Source: Whitmania pigra
Taxonomy: Eukaryota > Annelida > Clitellata > Hirudinida > Haemopidae
Length of the DNA: 64,000 bases
Direction: 5' to 3'
Assembly: GCA_021613335.1 (NCBI GenBank)
Contig: JAJTWR010000431.1
Coordinates: forward strand, 1,612,001 to 1,676,000
A model generated the notes under the pieces. It ran no database searches. It was not told the DNA's origin and saw nothing but the letters and a program-made list of their open reading frames with translations. The translations under genes and the position numbers were made by a program. Shown piece by piece: positions 1-8,959 of this stretch (positions are counted from its first letter, which is position 1; every line of letters starts with the position of its first letter).

Positions 1-2
1 GA

Positions 3-302
3 GAAGTCTTCGGTCCGGTGTTGGCGGCCCAGGTCTTCGATACTGAGGAAGAAGCTGTCACTCTCGCGAATGGGACTGAGTTCGGGTTGGTCGCAGGTGT
101 TTGGACGCGCGACGGTGCCCGCCAGCAACGCGTGGCCAAGCGAATCGTGTCAGGCCAGGTTTTCATCAACTGCTACGGCGCAGGTGGTGGTGTGGAGCTG
201 CCTTTCGGTGGCACCAAGAGAAGCGGCCATGGCCGCGAGAAAGGGTTGATCGCACTCGAGGAATACAGCACAACAAAAACAATTGTTAATCAATACAACT
301 AA
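3..302 (+). CDS. NAD(P)-dependent aldehyde dehydrogenase, C-terminal part only
   Basis: The reading frame is open at the left edge, so only about the last 99 residues are present. It begins with EVFGPV, the conserved ALDH segment after the catalytic domain, and continues through FGLVAGVWT, the VFINCY stretch and PFGGTKRSGHGREKG, all typical of the ALDH superfamily C-terminus. The enzyme would oxidise an aldehyde to a carboxylate using NAD(P). It ends 11 bases before an SDR gene on the same strand and so heads or belongs to the sugar/polyol catabolic operon that follows. The substrate cannot be told from this fragment. Confidence 0.93.
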   Translation, partial: EVFGPVLAAQVFDTEEEAVTLANGTEFGLVAGVWTRDGARQQRVAKRIVSGQVFINCYGAGGGVELPFGGTKRSGHGREKGLIALEEYSTTKTIVNQYN

Positions 303-313
303 GGAGACTCGTT

Positions 314-1066
314 ATGGGCCAGCTAGAAGGTAAAGTCGCAATCGTCACGGGCGGATCGCAAGGATTTGGCGAGGCAATCGTTCGCATGTATGTCGCCGAA
401 GGGGCACGTGTCGCGATCGGTGATATCGATGTAAAACGCGGCGAAGCAGTCGCAAAAGAATTAGGCAACAACGTGCACTTTGTCCGCTGCGATGTGACCA
501 AACGAGCCGACATTGATTCTCTTGTCGCTGCATGCGTGAAGACATTTGGGGAACCTGACATCGTCGTCAACAACGCTGGTACAACGCACCGCAACCAACC
601 GCTGCTCGACGTTGATGAAGCGACGTTCGATCTCGTCTTCGCAGTCAACGTAAAGTCGCTCTACCACATGACGCACGCTGTGGTGCCGCTGATGCGCAAA
701 AAGAAAGGCGGGGTAATCCTGAATGTGGGTTCTGTCGCAGGGATTCGTCCTCGCCCAGGGCTCACTTGGTACAACGCCTCCAAAGGTGCAGTAAATATTC
801 TGTCGAAATCAATGGCCGCCGAACTCGGACCAGACAACATCCGCGTCAACTCAATCTGTCCTGTGATGGGGGAGACTGCTCTGTTGGAAAAGTTTATGGG
901 GATGCCTGATACACCAGAGAACCGGAAGCGGTTTATCGCGACCATTCCGCTAGGCCGAATGAGCAAGCCAAAAGACGTTGCCTCTGCGGCCCTCTATCTA
1001 GCGAGCGATGCTGCAGAATTCATCAGTGGAGTAGAGTTTCCAGTCGACGGCGCTCGGACTGTCTAA
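314..1066 (+). CDS. SDR family NAD(P)-dependent oxidoreductase
   Basis: A 250-residue classical short-chain dehydrogenase. The Rossmann glycine motif TGGSQGFG lies at residues 12-19, NNAG at 86-89, and the catalytic Ser140, Tyr153 and Lys157 (YNASK) are all present. The C-terminus 'EFISGVEFPVDGA' is typical of the family. AAGGAGA lies directly upstream of the ATG, partly over the end of the preceding gene, which supports this start. It lies between an aldehyde dehydrogenase and a ribose-type ABC transporter, so it probably oxidises a sugar alcohol or related polyol before the aldehyde dehydrogenase acts. The substrate is an inference from context only. Confidence 0.93.
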   Translation: MGQLEGKVAIVTGGSQGFGEAIVRMYVAEGARVAIGDIDVKRGEAVAKELGNNVHFVRCDVTKRADIDSLVAACVKTFGEPDIVVNNAGTTHRNQPLLDVDEATFDLVFAVNVKSLYHMTHAVVPLMRKKKGGVILNVGSVAGIRPRPGLTWYNASKGAVNILSKSMAAELGPDNIRVNSICPVMGETALLEKFMGMPDTPENRKRFIATIPLGRMSKPKDVASAALYLASDAAEFISGVEFPVDGARTV

Positions 1067-1117
1067 CCATCTCGAACTCGTTGGAGCTACTGCAAAAAAA
1101 CCTACAGTGACCAATTC

Positions 1118-2107
1118 ATGCTTTCTACATTAAAAAAATTGGGGTTCAAAGCAGACCAGCAGATGATTGTTCTGCTGCTGTGCATATTCATATTCACAGC
1201 ATTTTCGGTTCTGCTGAACGGGTTTTTGAGCGCAGGGAATCTGATAGCCATGATGCGTTCCAGCGCCGTCTTGGCAATTTTAGGTCTTGGCATGGCTATC
1301 GTTGTGATCGGTCGGGGCATCGACCTGTCAATGGTAGCTTTGATGGCCGTGCCAACAGCTCTGACGATGTCGATGGTCGAGAACGGCAAGGCTCTCCCAA
1401 TTGCTGTATCGACAGGAGTGTTGTTTGCCGCATTGGTGGGCGCGGCGAGTGGTTTACTCGTTGCTTACGCAGAAATCCCAGCACTCTTCGTGACTTTGGC
1501 AATGGGATTGACTCTGGCGGGATTTGGGCAGACTGGGATCCTGAATTCCGACATGGTTTCATGGCCCGAAGGTATGAATTCGTTGCGGTGGTTGGGTGCA
1601 GGCGAGGTTTTGGGAGTACCGAGCAGTGTTATTGTCGCAGGACTTGGGTTTATCTCTGTGCACCTGTTCCTCCGCAAGACCAAGATTGGAAGATATATCT
1701 ATCTGATCGGTGATAACCCGAGTGCGGCGCGTACCACCGGGGTGTTGGTTCGACCAATTATCGTGCTCCAGTATGTTCTTGCTGCCCTGATCGCAGTTCT
1801 CGCGGGGTTTGTACTCGCCGCTTCGAACAATATGATGGATACGCGCATCTACAACTTGTCGTTGATCTACGACATCATTCTGGTGGTCGTCCTCGGCGGA
1901 ATTGGCTTGTCCGGTGGCCGTGGTGGGGTCTGGAACGTTTTCGTGGGCACTATGCTTGTCGGGATCATTTTTAACGGGATGACCATTATGAACTATCCAT
2001 TAGATATTCAGGACATATTCAAGGGCGTGATTTTGTTGCTCGCCATAACTGTGAATAGTCTGCTGAATCCAAGGAACGAAGAAACAGCGCAACAGGGTGA
2101 TATCTAA
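1118..2107 (+). CDS. RbsC-type sugar ABC transporter permease
   Basis: A 329-residue, highly hydrophobic inner-membrane permease of the branched-chain/ribose (BPD_transp_2) family. It shows the family pattern: a first membrane segment near residues 17-38, the 'GRGIDLSM' loop after the third helix (ribose permeases carry a very similar GxxDLSVG), and the 'VVVLGGIGLSGGRGG' loop near the C-terminus. It has no signal peptide. It should pair with the periplasmic binding protein just downstream and the ATPase at 6565-8052. A second permease domain is encoded in the fusion gene at 3355-5466, so the membrane part could be a heterodimer. Confidence 0.9.
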   Translation: MLSTLKKLGFKADQQMIVLLLCIFIFTAFSVLLNGFLSAGNLIAMMRSSAVLAILGLGMAIVVIGRGIDLSMVALMAVPTALTMSMVENGKALPIAVSTGVLFAALVGAASGLLVAYAEIPALFVTLAMGLTLAGFGQTGILNSDMVSWPEGMNSLRWLGAGEVLGVPSSVIVAGLGFISVHLFLRKTKIGRYIYLIGDNPSAARTTGVLVRPIIVLQYVLAALIAVLAGFVLAASNNMMDTRIYNLSLIYDIILVVVLGGIGLSGGRGGVWNVFVGTMLVGIIFNGMTIMNYPLDIQDIFKGVILLLAITVNSLLNPRNEETAQQGDI

Positions 2108-2184
2108 GTTCAAAAGGAGGTGCGTATAACAATCTCAATGAACACTCCCAACAGTACTTATTACGCTAAACATTGGAGTATATT

Positions 2185-3225
2185 ATGAAATTCAAAATAA
2201 AAACATCGCAAACATGGCTCAAACCTTATCTCGCTCTGTGTCTCGTGACCCTGAGTGTTATGGCTTCAAATGCATATGCTCAGGGCGGAGCAATTAAAGA
2301 CCCGGAACGCGATAAATACTATGAAGTATTTAAAGGGAAGCGTGTTGTATTCGTACCCGTATTCATGGGCTTGGATCTTACAGAAGGCTGGTCCAAGATG
2401 ATGGGGATTCAGGCCAAGCGATTAGGTTATAAATATGAAGTCCGGAATGCGAACTTTGAAACTTCGGCTGGCGTGCAGATTCTGACCCAACTGTTGAGTG
2501 AAAATCCGAAGCCGGACGTCGTCGTGATTCAGAATCCCGACGTTACGTCGTACGCCAAGATTCAAAAACAGATGGAAGAGGCCGGCATTCGTGTTGTTCA
2601 GTTGAATATGAAGAGTCTCACGTCGACCACTGGATTTGCCGGAGCTGACGCAACGGCTATTGGCGAGGTTCAGGCTGAATGGGTAGTGAAGCAGTGCGGA
2701 GCTAATACCTCTCGCAAAATTCTTATTCTCAACGGCCCTACGACCGCTCCCTGGACGGTATACATGCAAGAAGGCTACAACAATGTACTGAACAAGAACC
2801 CGCAAATCAAAGTGGTGGCACGTCAGTCAATTGGAAATTATGAATCATCAAAGGCTAAATCCATCACTGAAGTCACCCTGAAGCAGCACCCTGATCTGTG
2901 CGCGATTATGGGCGTTTGGGATATTCCTGACCTTGCGGTCGGCGCTGCTGTGAAGGAAGCTGGAAAGACCGGGAAGGTCCTTGTTTCGACCAGTGGCGGT
3001 GGCGGTGAAGTAGCATGTACAGGTCTACAAACGAAAGCCTTTGATCATTACGTGAGCTACGACGTTCCTGGTCAAAGCCGAGATGTGAACGATCTGATAC
3101 AGATGGCTTTGCAGACAAATGCACAAAAAGCCAAAGTTATTGTTGCGCACTACACACCACTTTCAGTGTTGACGCAAGCAAGTCTGCCAGCTCACAAATG
3201 CTGGACACTTGATAGTCTGAAGTAA
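2185..3225 (+). CDS. Sugar ABC transporter substrate-binding protein (periplasmic)
   Basis: A 346-residue periplasmic binding protein of the Peripla_BP_4 (ribose/TorT-like) type. The ATG at 2185 is preferred because GGAG sits 6 bases upstream; a TTG at 2173 is possible but less likely. The N-terminus is a clear Sec signal peptide with a likely cut after 'NAYA'. The sequence then shows alternating alpha/beta segments such as 'VVFVPVFMGLDLTEGW', 'PDVVVIQNPD' and 'CAIMGVWDIPDLAVGA'. It captures the substrate for the permeases on either side. A rho-independent terminator follows directly, which could raise expression of this gene over the downstream transport genes. Confidence 0.9.
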   Translation: MKFKIKTSQTWLKPYLALCLVTLSVMASNAYAQGGAIKDPERDKYYEVFKGKRVVFVPVFMGLDLTEGWSKMMGIQAKRLGYKYEVRNANFETSAGVQILTQLLSENPKPDVVVIQNPDVTSYAKIQKQMEEAGIRVVQLNMKSLTSTTGFAGADATAIGEVQAEWVVKQCGANTSRKILILNGPTTAPWTVYMQEGYNNVLNKNPQIKVVARQSIGNYESSKAKSITEVTLKQHPDLCAIMGVWDIPDLAVGAAVKEAGKTGKVLVSTSGGGGEVACTGLQTKAFDHYVSYDVPGQSRDVNDLIQMALQTNAQKAKVIVAHYTPLSVLTQASLPAHKCWTLDSLK

Positions 3226-3239
3226 TCTCAGGGTGGAAT

Positions 3240-3275
3240 AGCCAAGGGCGCTCATTTGGGCACCCTTGGCTTTTC
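3240..3275 (+). terminator. Rho-independent terminator after the binding-protein gene
   Basis: A perfect 9-base inverted repeat (AGCCAAGGG at 3240-3248, CCCTTGGCT at 3263-3271) is followed by TTTTC. It lies 15 bases after the stop of the substrate-binding protein and 80 bases before the next start. It probably ends or attenuates transcription from the first half of the locus. Confidence 0.8.
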
Positions 3276-3354
3276 TCTGCGGGCTGTTGGATAAGCTGCA
3301 GCGAGCACTATACAATTTGGTTTAACAGAAAATTGGGGATCTGGGGATACGTCA

Positions 3355-5466
3355 ATGGAATGGTCAAGGGCACTCAATCGTTTGCGGTATAAATACTGGC
3401 CGGATCGGGCCATAGGTGAATTACTCGCAAAAAATTGGATGGAAACCGCGGTTCCCCTCGTCGTTCTCCTGATAACGATCATCGTATTCGCTTCACGAGT
3501 AGAAAACTTTCTCTCCTACACATCCATAATCGGGTTGCTACGAGAAGCCGGTGAAGTTGGCTTTGTCGTATTGGGGCTCACGGTTGTGCTCATTGTTGGA
3601 GGCATTGACCTGAGTGTTGGCTCAATGTACGCCATCTGCAATGTGCTGGTCCTTTATTTGATAAGTGTAAAGGGCTGGCCCACTGTGGTGGCCATATCTG
3701 CGACTCTACTTGTTGGTGCCGTATTCGGTGCGTTGAACGGCATTCTCATAGGCTATCTGAAGCTCCGGGCATTTTTGACAACGCTCGCAACGCTGATCGT
3801 CTTGCGTGCGTTCTACAACCTGATTCAGTTTCAATGGGCCGTGGATATAGCGTCCACAATCCCCGAATCGGCTCTATGGGACTTTCTGGGCAGTGGGAAA
3901 CTCGTAGGTTTGCCGATAGCTACGTGGATTGCCACCTTCGCCGCGATCCTCTTCCATATTTATCTCACCCGAATGCGTGGCGGATGGCGAATGCTGGCAG
4001 TGGGTGGGTCGCGTCGTTCAGCTTACAACTCAGGGCTTCCAGTCAAACGAATCGTGATGTTGGCCTATGTGGCTTCTGGGTTCTTTACTGCGGTCGGTGC
4101 GGTGCTGTTCGCGGCGCGCGTAGGAAGTAGCAGTTCGGACACTGGCCTTGGTTTAGAGATCGTGGTGCTCGCTGCTGCTCTCTTGGGCGGTATTCGCCTT
4201 GGTGGCGGTAAAGGCTCTGCGATGAAAGCCGTACTCGGCACCTTCATCATATTGATCGTGGCCAACAGCATGAGAGGCTTGGCGATTCAGTCGGGCTATA
4301 TTCGAATGACTCTAGGTATCATCATGATTCTTGCGGTAACCCTAGATATTCGCTGGTTCAAAAACCGAGGGAAGGCTCTCCGGGAACTCTATGTTAGCCC
4401 AGGTTATCTGTCCATGCCGAAGGCTGCATCCTTGGCTGGAGAATCACCGTATGCGGTGAACGACAAGCTGAGCAACACTGAACTCATTGGCCGCGGTATG
4501 GTTGAGTCTCCAGAGGATGTCATCTTGGACGCTGATGATCATCTCTACTGTGGCACGCGCCATGGTGACATCATGAAATTCCATGCCCCTGACTATAAGC
4601 GCATGGAACTCCATGCTCACATTGGAGGGCAGCCGCTGGGGATGGCTTTTGATGCGAAAGGGGACTTGCTGGTCTGTGTCGGCGGTATGGGGTTGTACAA
4701 AGTTCGGCGCGAAGACCAAAAGGTTGAGAAAGTTACTGACGAAACGAATCGATCCTGGACCACTGTGAACGATGACAGCCGTTTGCGGCTCGCAGATGAC
4801 CTCGACATAGCTCCGGATGGTCGTATTTACTTTTCTGAGGCAACTATTCGCTATGAAATGAGCGAATGGCCTGTGGACAGCCTCGAAGCACGGGGGAATG
4901 GGCGCATTATCCTCTATGATCCAAGGACCAATAAGACGCAAACAGTACTGAGAAACCTAGTCTTCCCAAACGGCATTTGCATGGTAGGAGATGGAGAATC
5001 TCTGTTGTTTGCTGAGAGCTGGGCTTGCCGTGTTAGCCGCTATTGGTTTGATGGACCACATGAAGGCAAGGTCGAAGTGATTATTTCGGATTTACCGGGG
5101 TATCCTGACAATATCAATCGGGCATCAGATGGCAATTATTGGATTGCGCTCATGGGGATGCGCAGCCCGTCATTCGATCTGGCAATGCAGTGGCCTGGGT
5201 TTCGACGGCGGATGGTGAAGCAGCTGGGGCAAGATGAATGGATGTCGCCCAACATCAATGTCGGCTGCGTGATCAAGGCAGATGTGGATGGAAATGTGCT
5301 GCAAGCGTACTGGGATAAGAGCGGCGAAAACCACCCGATGATTACGTCGATGAGAGAGCACAAAGGGTATCTCTACCTGGGCGGCATCACGAATAACCGC
5401 ATAGGACGCCTGCGTTTAGATGGTGCGAACCCCAATTTCATTCAACACCCGACCACCGCGAGGTAA
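3355..5466 (+). CDS. Fusion of RbsC-type ABC permease and SMP-30/strictosidine-synthase-like propeller
   Basis: A 703-residue protein with two parts. Residues about 1-335 are a ribose-type permease with many membrane segments, 'VGGIDLSVGSM' and 'AALLGGIRLGGGKGS'. Residues about 370-703 are a soluble six-bladed propeller of the SMP-30/strictosidine synthase class, with 'GMVESPEDVILDADDHLYCGTR', 'LADDLDIAPDGRIYFSEA', 'LVFPNGICM' and 'LPGYPDNINRASDGNYWIAL'. No stop or start interrupts the join. Family members hydrolyse sugar lactones or bind small ligands, and here the domain would be tethered to the membrane beside the transport channel. Whether it faces cytoplasm or periplasm depends on the helix count, which I cannot settle. 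The next gene is a free-standing paralogue of the propeller part. Confidence 0.88.
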   Translation: MEWSRALNRLRYKYWPDRAIGELLAKNWMETAVPLVVLLITIIVFASRVENFLSYTSIIGLLREAGEVGFVVLGLTVVLIVGGIDLSVGSMYAICNVLVLYLISVKGWPTVVAISATLLVGAVFGALNGILIGYLKLRAFLTTLATLIVLRAFYNLIQFQWAVDIASTIPESALWDFLGSGKLVGLPIATWIATFAAILFHIYLTRMRGGWRMLAVGGSRRSAYNSGLPVKRIVMLAYVASGFFTAVGAVLFAARVGSSSSDTGLGLEIVVLAAALLGGIRLGGGKGSAMKAVLGTFIILIVANSMRGLAIQSGYIRMTLGIIMILAVTLDIRWFKNRGKALRELYVSPGYLSMPKAASLAGESPYAVNDKLSNTELIGRGMVESPEDVILDADDHLYCGTRHGDIMKFHAPDYKRMELHAHIGGQPLGMAFDAKGDLLVCVGGMGLYKVRREDQKVEKVTDETNRSWTTVNDDSRLRLADDLDIAPDGRIYFSEATIRYEMSEWPVDSLEARGNGRIILYDPRTNKTQTVLRNLVFPNGICMVGDGESLLFAESWACRVSRYWFDGPHEGKVEVIISDLPGYPDNINRASDGNYWIALMGMRSPSFDLAMQWPGFRRRMVKQLGQDEWMSPNINVGCVIKADVDGNVLQAYWDKSGENHPMITSMREHKGYLYLGGITNNRIGRLRLDGANPNFIQHPTTAR

Positions 5467-5469
5467 GAC

Positions 5470-6543
5470 ATGTTCAAGCAACTCCGGGAAGCGCGAGACA
5501 GATTCTTTGGCTCTGGTGGGGCTGACACTTCAGTGCCTGTGTTGGATGGTGCTTTAAAGCCGAATCATCGACTCGATGAAGCTGAAGTTTTCTTCAAAGC
5601 ACCAAACCTTGAGGATATGTGCCTCCTGGCAGATGGTCGCTTGATGGTGGCCAGTGGGGAGTCTATCCTTCATGTTGAAGTCAATGGTCAGTATAAAGTA
5701 ATTGCCACTTTACCACGGCCTATACAAGCCATCAGTAAGTATAAGTCTGGCTTGGTCGCAGCGACAGCTGATCAGCTGCATTTCATTGGTGGAAGCCTCG
5801 ACGGCAAGGTAGTGCAAGTTTCAAAAGCACCAGCCGTGGGCTGCCTGAATGCTCTGTGCGAGCACCCGGACGGCTCCATCATCATCAGCGAAGGTTCTGA
5901 GAATTTCGGCTATGCCGATTGGACGCGAGATCTCCTGAGCGGCGGTGCAAGCGGTAGGTTGCTTCAGTACCAACCCGCAGTTGACCAGTTCACCGTATTG
6001 CGGAAGGGAATGAAATTTCCATTTGCTGCTTTGGTCGACACGCATGGCAAAATTTACACCTCAGAGTCTTGGGCACATCGGATCGTCCAGATATCGAAAG
6101 ATCATGCACACAATGTCCTTCAGGGCTTTCCTGGTTACCCTTCGCGTTTGATACCAGCCAGTCCTTCCGGTTACTGGCTGAGTGTTTTCGCACCGCGGAA
6201 CCAGCTCGTCGAATTCGTTTTGCGGGAAACAGGGTTCAAGCTTGACATGATGGCTACAGTTGACCCTAGGTACTGGATAGCACCGGCGTTGAGCTCCGGG
6301 TATGACTTCATCGAACCCATGCAGCAAGGCGGGGTTCGTCAGATGGGGGTACTGAAGCCTTGGGCGCCCGCACGCTCCTATGGGCTCGTCGTTCGTCTTG
6401 ATGCGAACTTTCAACCTCTGTACTCCATGCACAGTCGCGTTGGAGGGGTCCATCACGGTGTAACCGCAGTGGCCGAGTTCAATGGATCCTTGCTGGTCTT
6501 GTCGAAGGGATCCGGGAAGATTTTACGTACCGCTCTGTCCTGA
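5470..6543 (+). CDS. SMP-30/strictosidine-synthase-like beta-propeller protein
   Basis: A 357-residue protein without a signal peptide. It resembles the C-terminal half of the preceding fusion protein: 'LEDMCLLADGRLMVASG', 'LCEHPDGSIIISEGSENFGYADW', 'MKFPFAALVDTHGKIYTSESWAHRIVQ' and 'LQGFPGYPSRLIPASPSGYWLSV' line up with its blades. The start lies 3 bases after the previous stop, and the ribosome site (GAGGTAAG) overlaps that stop, so the two are translated together. A lactonase or a sugar-sensing role would fit the operon. Catalytic residues could not be assigned, so the activity remains open. Confidence 0.82.
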   Translation: MFKQLREARDRFFGSGGADTSVPVLDGALKPNHRLDEAEVFFKAPNLEDMCLLADGRLMVASGESILHVEVNGQYKVIATLPRPIQAISKYKSGLVAATADQLHFIGGSLDGKVVQVSKAPAVGCLNALCEHPDGSIIISEGSENFGYADWTRDLLSGGASGRLLQYQPAVDQFTVLRKGMKFPFAALVDTHGKIYTSESWAHRIVQISKDHAHNVLQGFPGYPSRLIPASPSGYWLSVFAPRNQLVEFVLRETGFKLDMMATVDPRYWIAPALSSGYDFIEPMQQGGVRQMGVLKPWAPARSYGLVVRLDANFQPLYSMHSRVGGVHHGVTAVAEFNGSLLVLSKGSGKILRTALS

Positions 6544-6564
6544 AATAACCAAAGAGATCGACTT

Positions 6565-8052
6565 ATGAATCCAATTTTAGAGCTCAAAGGTATTTCGAAG
6601 CTGTATGCTGGTGTGCCTGCAGTTGATGGCGTTGATTTCACATTATACAAGGGCGAGGTTCATGCCTTGTGCGGTGAAAATGGCGCAGGCAAATCGACCC
6701 TCACGAAGATCATGGCTGGTGTCGTTGAGCCTACCCAGGGAGAAATCTTCTTAGATAAGAAAGTTTCCTTCCGCAGTCCGGTTGAAGCACAGCAAGAAGG
6801 CATTGCCATGGTGTTTCAAGAGACGAGCTTAGTCCCCACCATGACAGTGGCGCAGAACTTATATTTGGGTCATGAAAAGCTCTTTAATCGCTTGCGCGCG
6901 CTGAACATCGCTGCACAACAACTATTGCAATCGCTGAATTTCAACGTAGATCCGACGAAGACAGTTAGTGAGCTTGGTGCTGCTCAGAAGCAGATGGTCG
7001 AAATCGCCCGAGCAGTTCTGCAAAAGGCGCGAGTCATTATTTTCGATGAGCCCACTGCCACCTTAACCCCCGAAGAGAAGCGCTATTTCTTCGATTTGAT
7101 CCGCAATCTCAAAGCAAATGGCGTTTCTATCATATTCATCTCACACGCTCTCGAAGAGGCGCTAGAGATCTCTGATCGCATCACCGTCATGCGTGACAGT
7201 AAGGTGATAGTCACTGACGAGGCTCGCAACTTTGATCGCGAGAGCATCATCCGAGCGATGGTTGGGCGCGATTTGTCCAACACATTGTATGGGAAGAAAA
7301 AATCTCAGCGTCCCGCCGGCAAGCGAGTTTTGAGCGTGCAGAATCTGCGCATGGGAACGATGGTTCGGAACACCTCATTTTCTGTGTTTGCTGGCCAAAT
7401 AACGGGGGTATTCGGGTTAATTGGTTCTGGTCGAACAGAAACCTTTAAGGTGGTCGCGGGTGTCATCAAGCGCGACTACACACATGGTGGATCCGTCGTT
7501 TTCAATGATCGCCCAGTGCGCTACCGAGTTCCGGTTTCTGCAGTAGCGGAGGGCATTGTTTACATCACTGAAGATCGCAAGGTTGATGGCTTCTTCGAGA
7601 CGATGTCCATCTCTCGCAATATCTATGCGGGAGCCCTTGCCAAGGAGCGGCTGAAACGACTGCTTACGTCAAATGCAGAAGAAAAAACTATCGGGCAGGA
7701 GTGGCGGAAACGATTCAACATTAAATCTGTCACATCCGAGGCCCATGTCATCGAATTATCAGGAGGAAATCAGCAGAAAGTCGTCATCGCGAAATCCTTA
7801 ATCCAAAATCCCAAACTCGTGATTTTTGATGAGCCTACACGTGGAGTTGACGTTGGCGCTGTTGCAGATATCCACAATATTATTTGCAATCTTGCGGATG
7901 AGGGATTAGCAGTAGTCGTGATTTCATCGTATTTACCGGAAATTATGATGCTTTCAGATAGGATTCTGGTTTCCCGTCAAGGGCGAATTGTTGAAGAGTT
8001 CAGTAGTCAAGATGCAACTGAAGAGAAAATAATGTACGCTTCAATTCATTGA
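6565..8052 (+). CDS. Sugar ABC transporter ATP-binding protein (RbsA/MglA type)
   Basis: A 495-residue protein with two tandem ABC ATPase domains, the layout of RbsA, MglA and XylG. The first domain has a full Walker A (GENGAGKST, residues 37-45), a signature-like 'SELGAAQKQMVEIARA' and Walker B 'VIIFDEPTATLT'. The second has the usual degenerate P-loop 'GLIGSGRTE', the signature LSGGNQQK and Walker B 'LVIFDEPTRGVD'. It energises import by the two permease domains encoded upstream. The start 22 bases after the preceding stop places it in the same operon. Confidence 0.94.
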   Translation: MNPILELKGISKLYAGVPAVDGVDFTLYKGEVHALCGENGAGKSTLTKIMAGVVEPTQGEIFLDKKVSFRSPVEAQQEGIAMVFQETSLVPTMTVAQNLYLGHEKLFNRLRALNIAAQQLLQSLNFNVDPTKTVSELGAAQKQMVEIARAVLQKARVIIFDEPTATLTPEEKRYFFDLIRNLKANGVSIIFISHALEEALEISDRITVMRDSKVIVTDEARNFDRESIIRAMVGRDLSNTLYGKKKSQRPAGKRVLSVQNLRMGTMVRNTSFSVFAGQITGVFGLIGSGRTETFKVVAGVIKRDYTHGGSVVFNDRPVRYRVPVSAVAEGIVYITEDRKVDGFFETMSISRNIYAGALAKERLKRLLTSNAEEKTIGQEWRKRFNIKSVTSEAHVIELSGGNQQKVVIAKSLIQNPKLVIFDEPTRGVDVGAVADIHNIICNLADEGLAVVVISSYLPEIMMLSDRILVSRQGRIVEEFSSQDATEEKIMYASIH

Positions 8053-8101
8053 TGGGGATTTTTCTGAACTCCTGCAGGTTTCAGAATTCTTAGGAGAGTC
8101 G

Positions 8102-8950
8102 GTGCGGTTAGAATTGCTTGGTACTCACAGATCAGCAAATGGCATCACTCGAACAAGCAGGCGCAGGCAAAATGGCAAGAAGCCCGGACATCGGCAGATC
8201 CTCGCCCCGGCAGTAGCGCGCGCCATTCAATTGCTCAACTTGCTTGCCGAAGTTGGCAAGCCACTCTCGCTATCGGAGCAGGCAACGAGCCTCGGCATCG
8301 GCAAGAGCTCAACGTTTGCTCTCTGTACTGAGCTTGTAGCCGGCGGTTTGCTGAGCCGCACTGGTGAGCGCTATCAACTCGGCTCTCACGTGATGGCCTT
8401 GGCTCATGCTTTCTTGAAGCAGACGAGCCTCCCGCAACTATTTCTGTCGCACCTGTCTACACATCAAACACTCCCCCGATGGACTGTGAATCTCTCAGTG
8501 CTCGACGGGATCGATGTCGTCTACATGATGAGCCGCGCTGGAACTTGGCCACTCGGCCTCGAGTTCCGCATGGGCACCCGACTTCCAGCATTTTGTGCTG
8601 CGACGGGCCGGGCGATACTCAGCACGCTGACCCCCGAACATCTTGAAGAAAAGTTGGCACATTTTCCTCGGTTGCGCCTGACATCGAAGACCGAAACCAG
8701 CCCTTTGAAGATCCGGAAGATTTTGGCTCAAGCGGCCAAGGACGGCTACTCCGTCGACGACGAAGGTGTGCGCGAGGGCATGCTGGGTCTGGGTGCACCG
8801 GTTTTCGGACCGCATAGCACCGAAGCAGTGGCGGCAGTTGCTGTCGCCATGCAACGCGAAAGTGCCACGCCGAAAGTCCGTAAGAAAGCCATCGCCGAAA
8901 TCCAGCTACTGGCAAAGACGCTCTCTCGCCAACTCGGAGCTGCCGTATGA
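8102..8950 (+). CDS. IclR family transcriptional regulator
   Basis: A 282-residue regulator. After a basic N-terminal tail, residues about 35-95 form a winged helix-turn-helix ('PAVARAIQLLNLLAEVGKPLSLSE', then 'LGIGKSSTFALCTELVAGGLLSR'). The rest matches the IclR effector domain, including 'TGRAILSTL', 'DGYSVDDEGVREGMLGLGAPVF' and 'AVAVAM'. It starts at GTG 8102, with AGGAG a few bases upstream. Lying at the end of the uptake locus on the same strand, it most likely controls that locus in response to the imported sugar or a derived metabolite. It converges on a broken gene that ends 10 bases away. Confidence 0.9.
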   Translation: MRLELLGTHRSANGITRTSRRRQNGKKPGHRQILAPAVARAIQLLNLLAEVGKPLSLSEQATSLGIGKSSTFALCTELVAGGLLSRTGERYQLGSHVMALAHAFLKQTSLPQLFLSHLSTHQTLPRWTVNLSVLDGIDVVYMMSRAGTWPLGLEFRMGTRLPAFCAATGRAILSTLTPEHLEEKLAHFPRLRLTSKTETSPLKIRKILAQAAKDGYSVDDEGVREGMLGLGAPVFGPHSTEAVAAVAVAMQRESATPKVRKKAIAEIQLLAKTLSRQLGAAV

Positions 8951-8959
8951 CTTCAGCCG

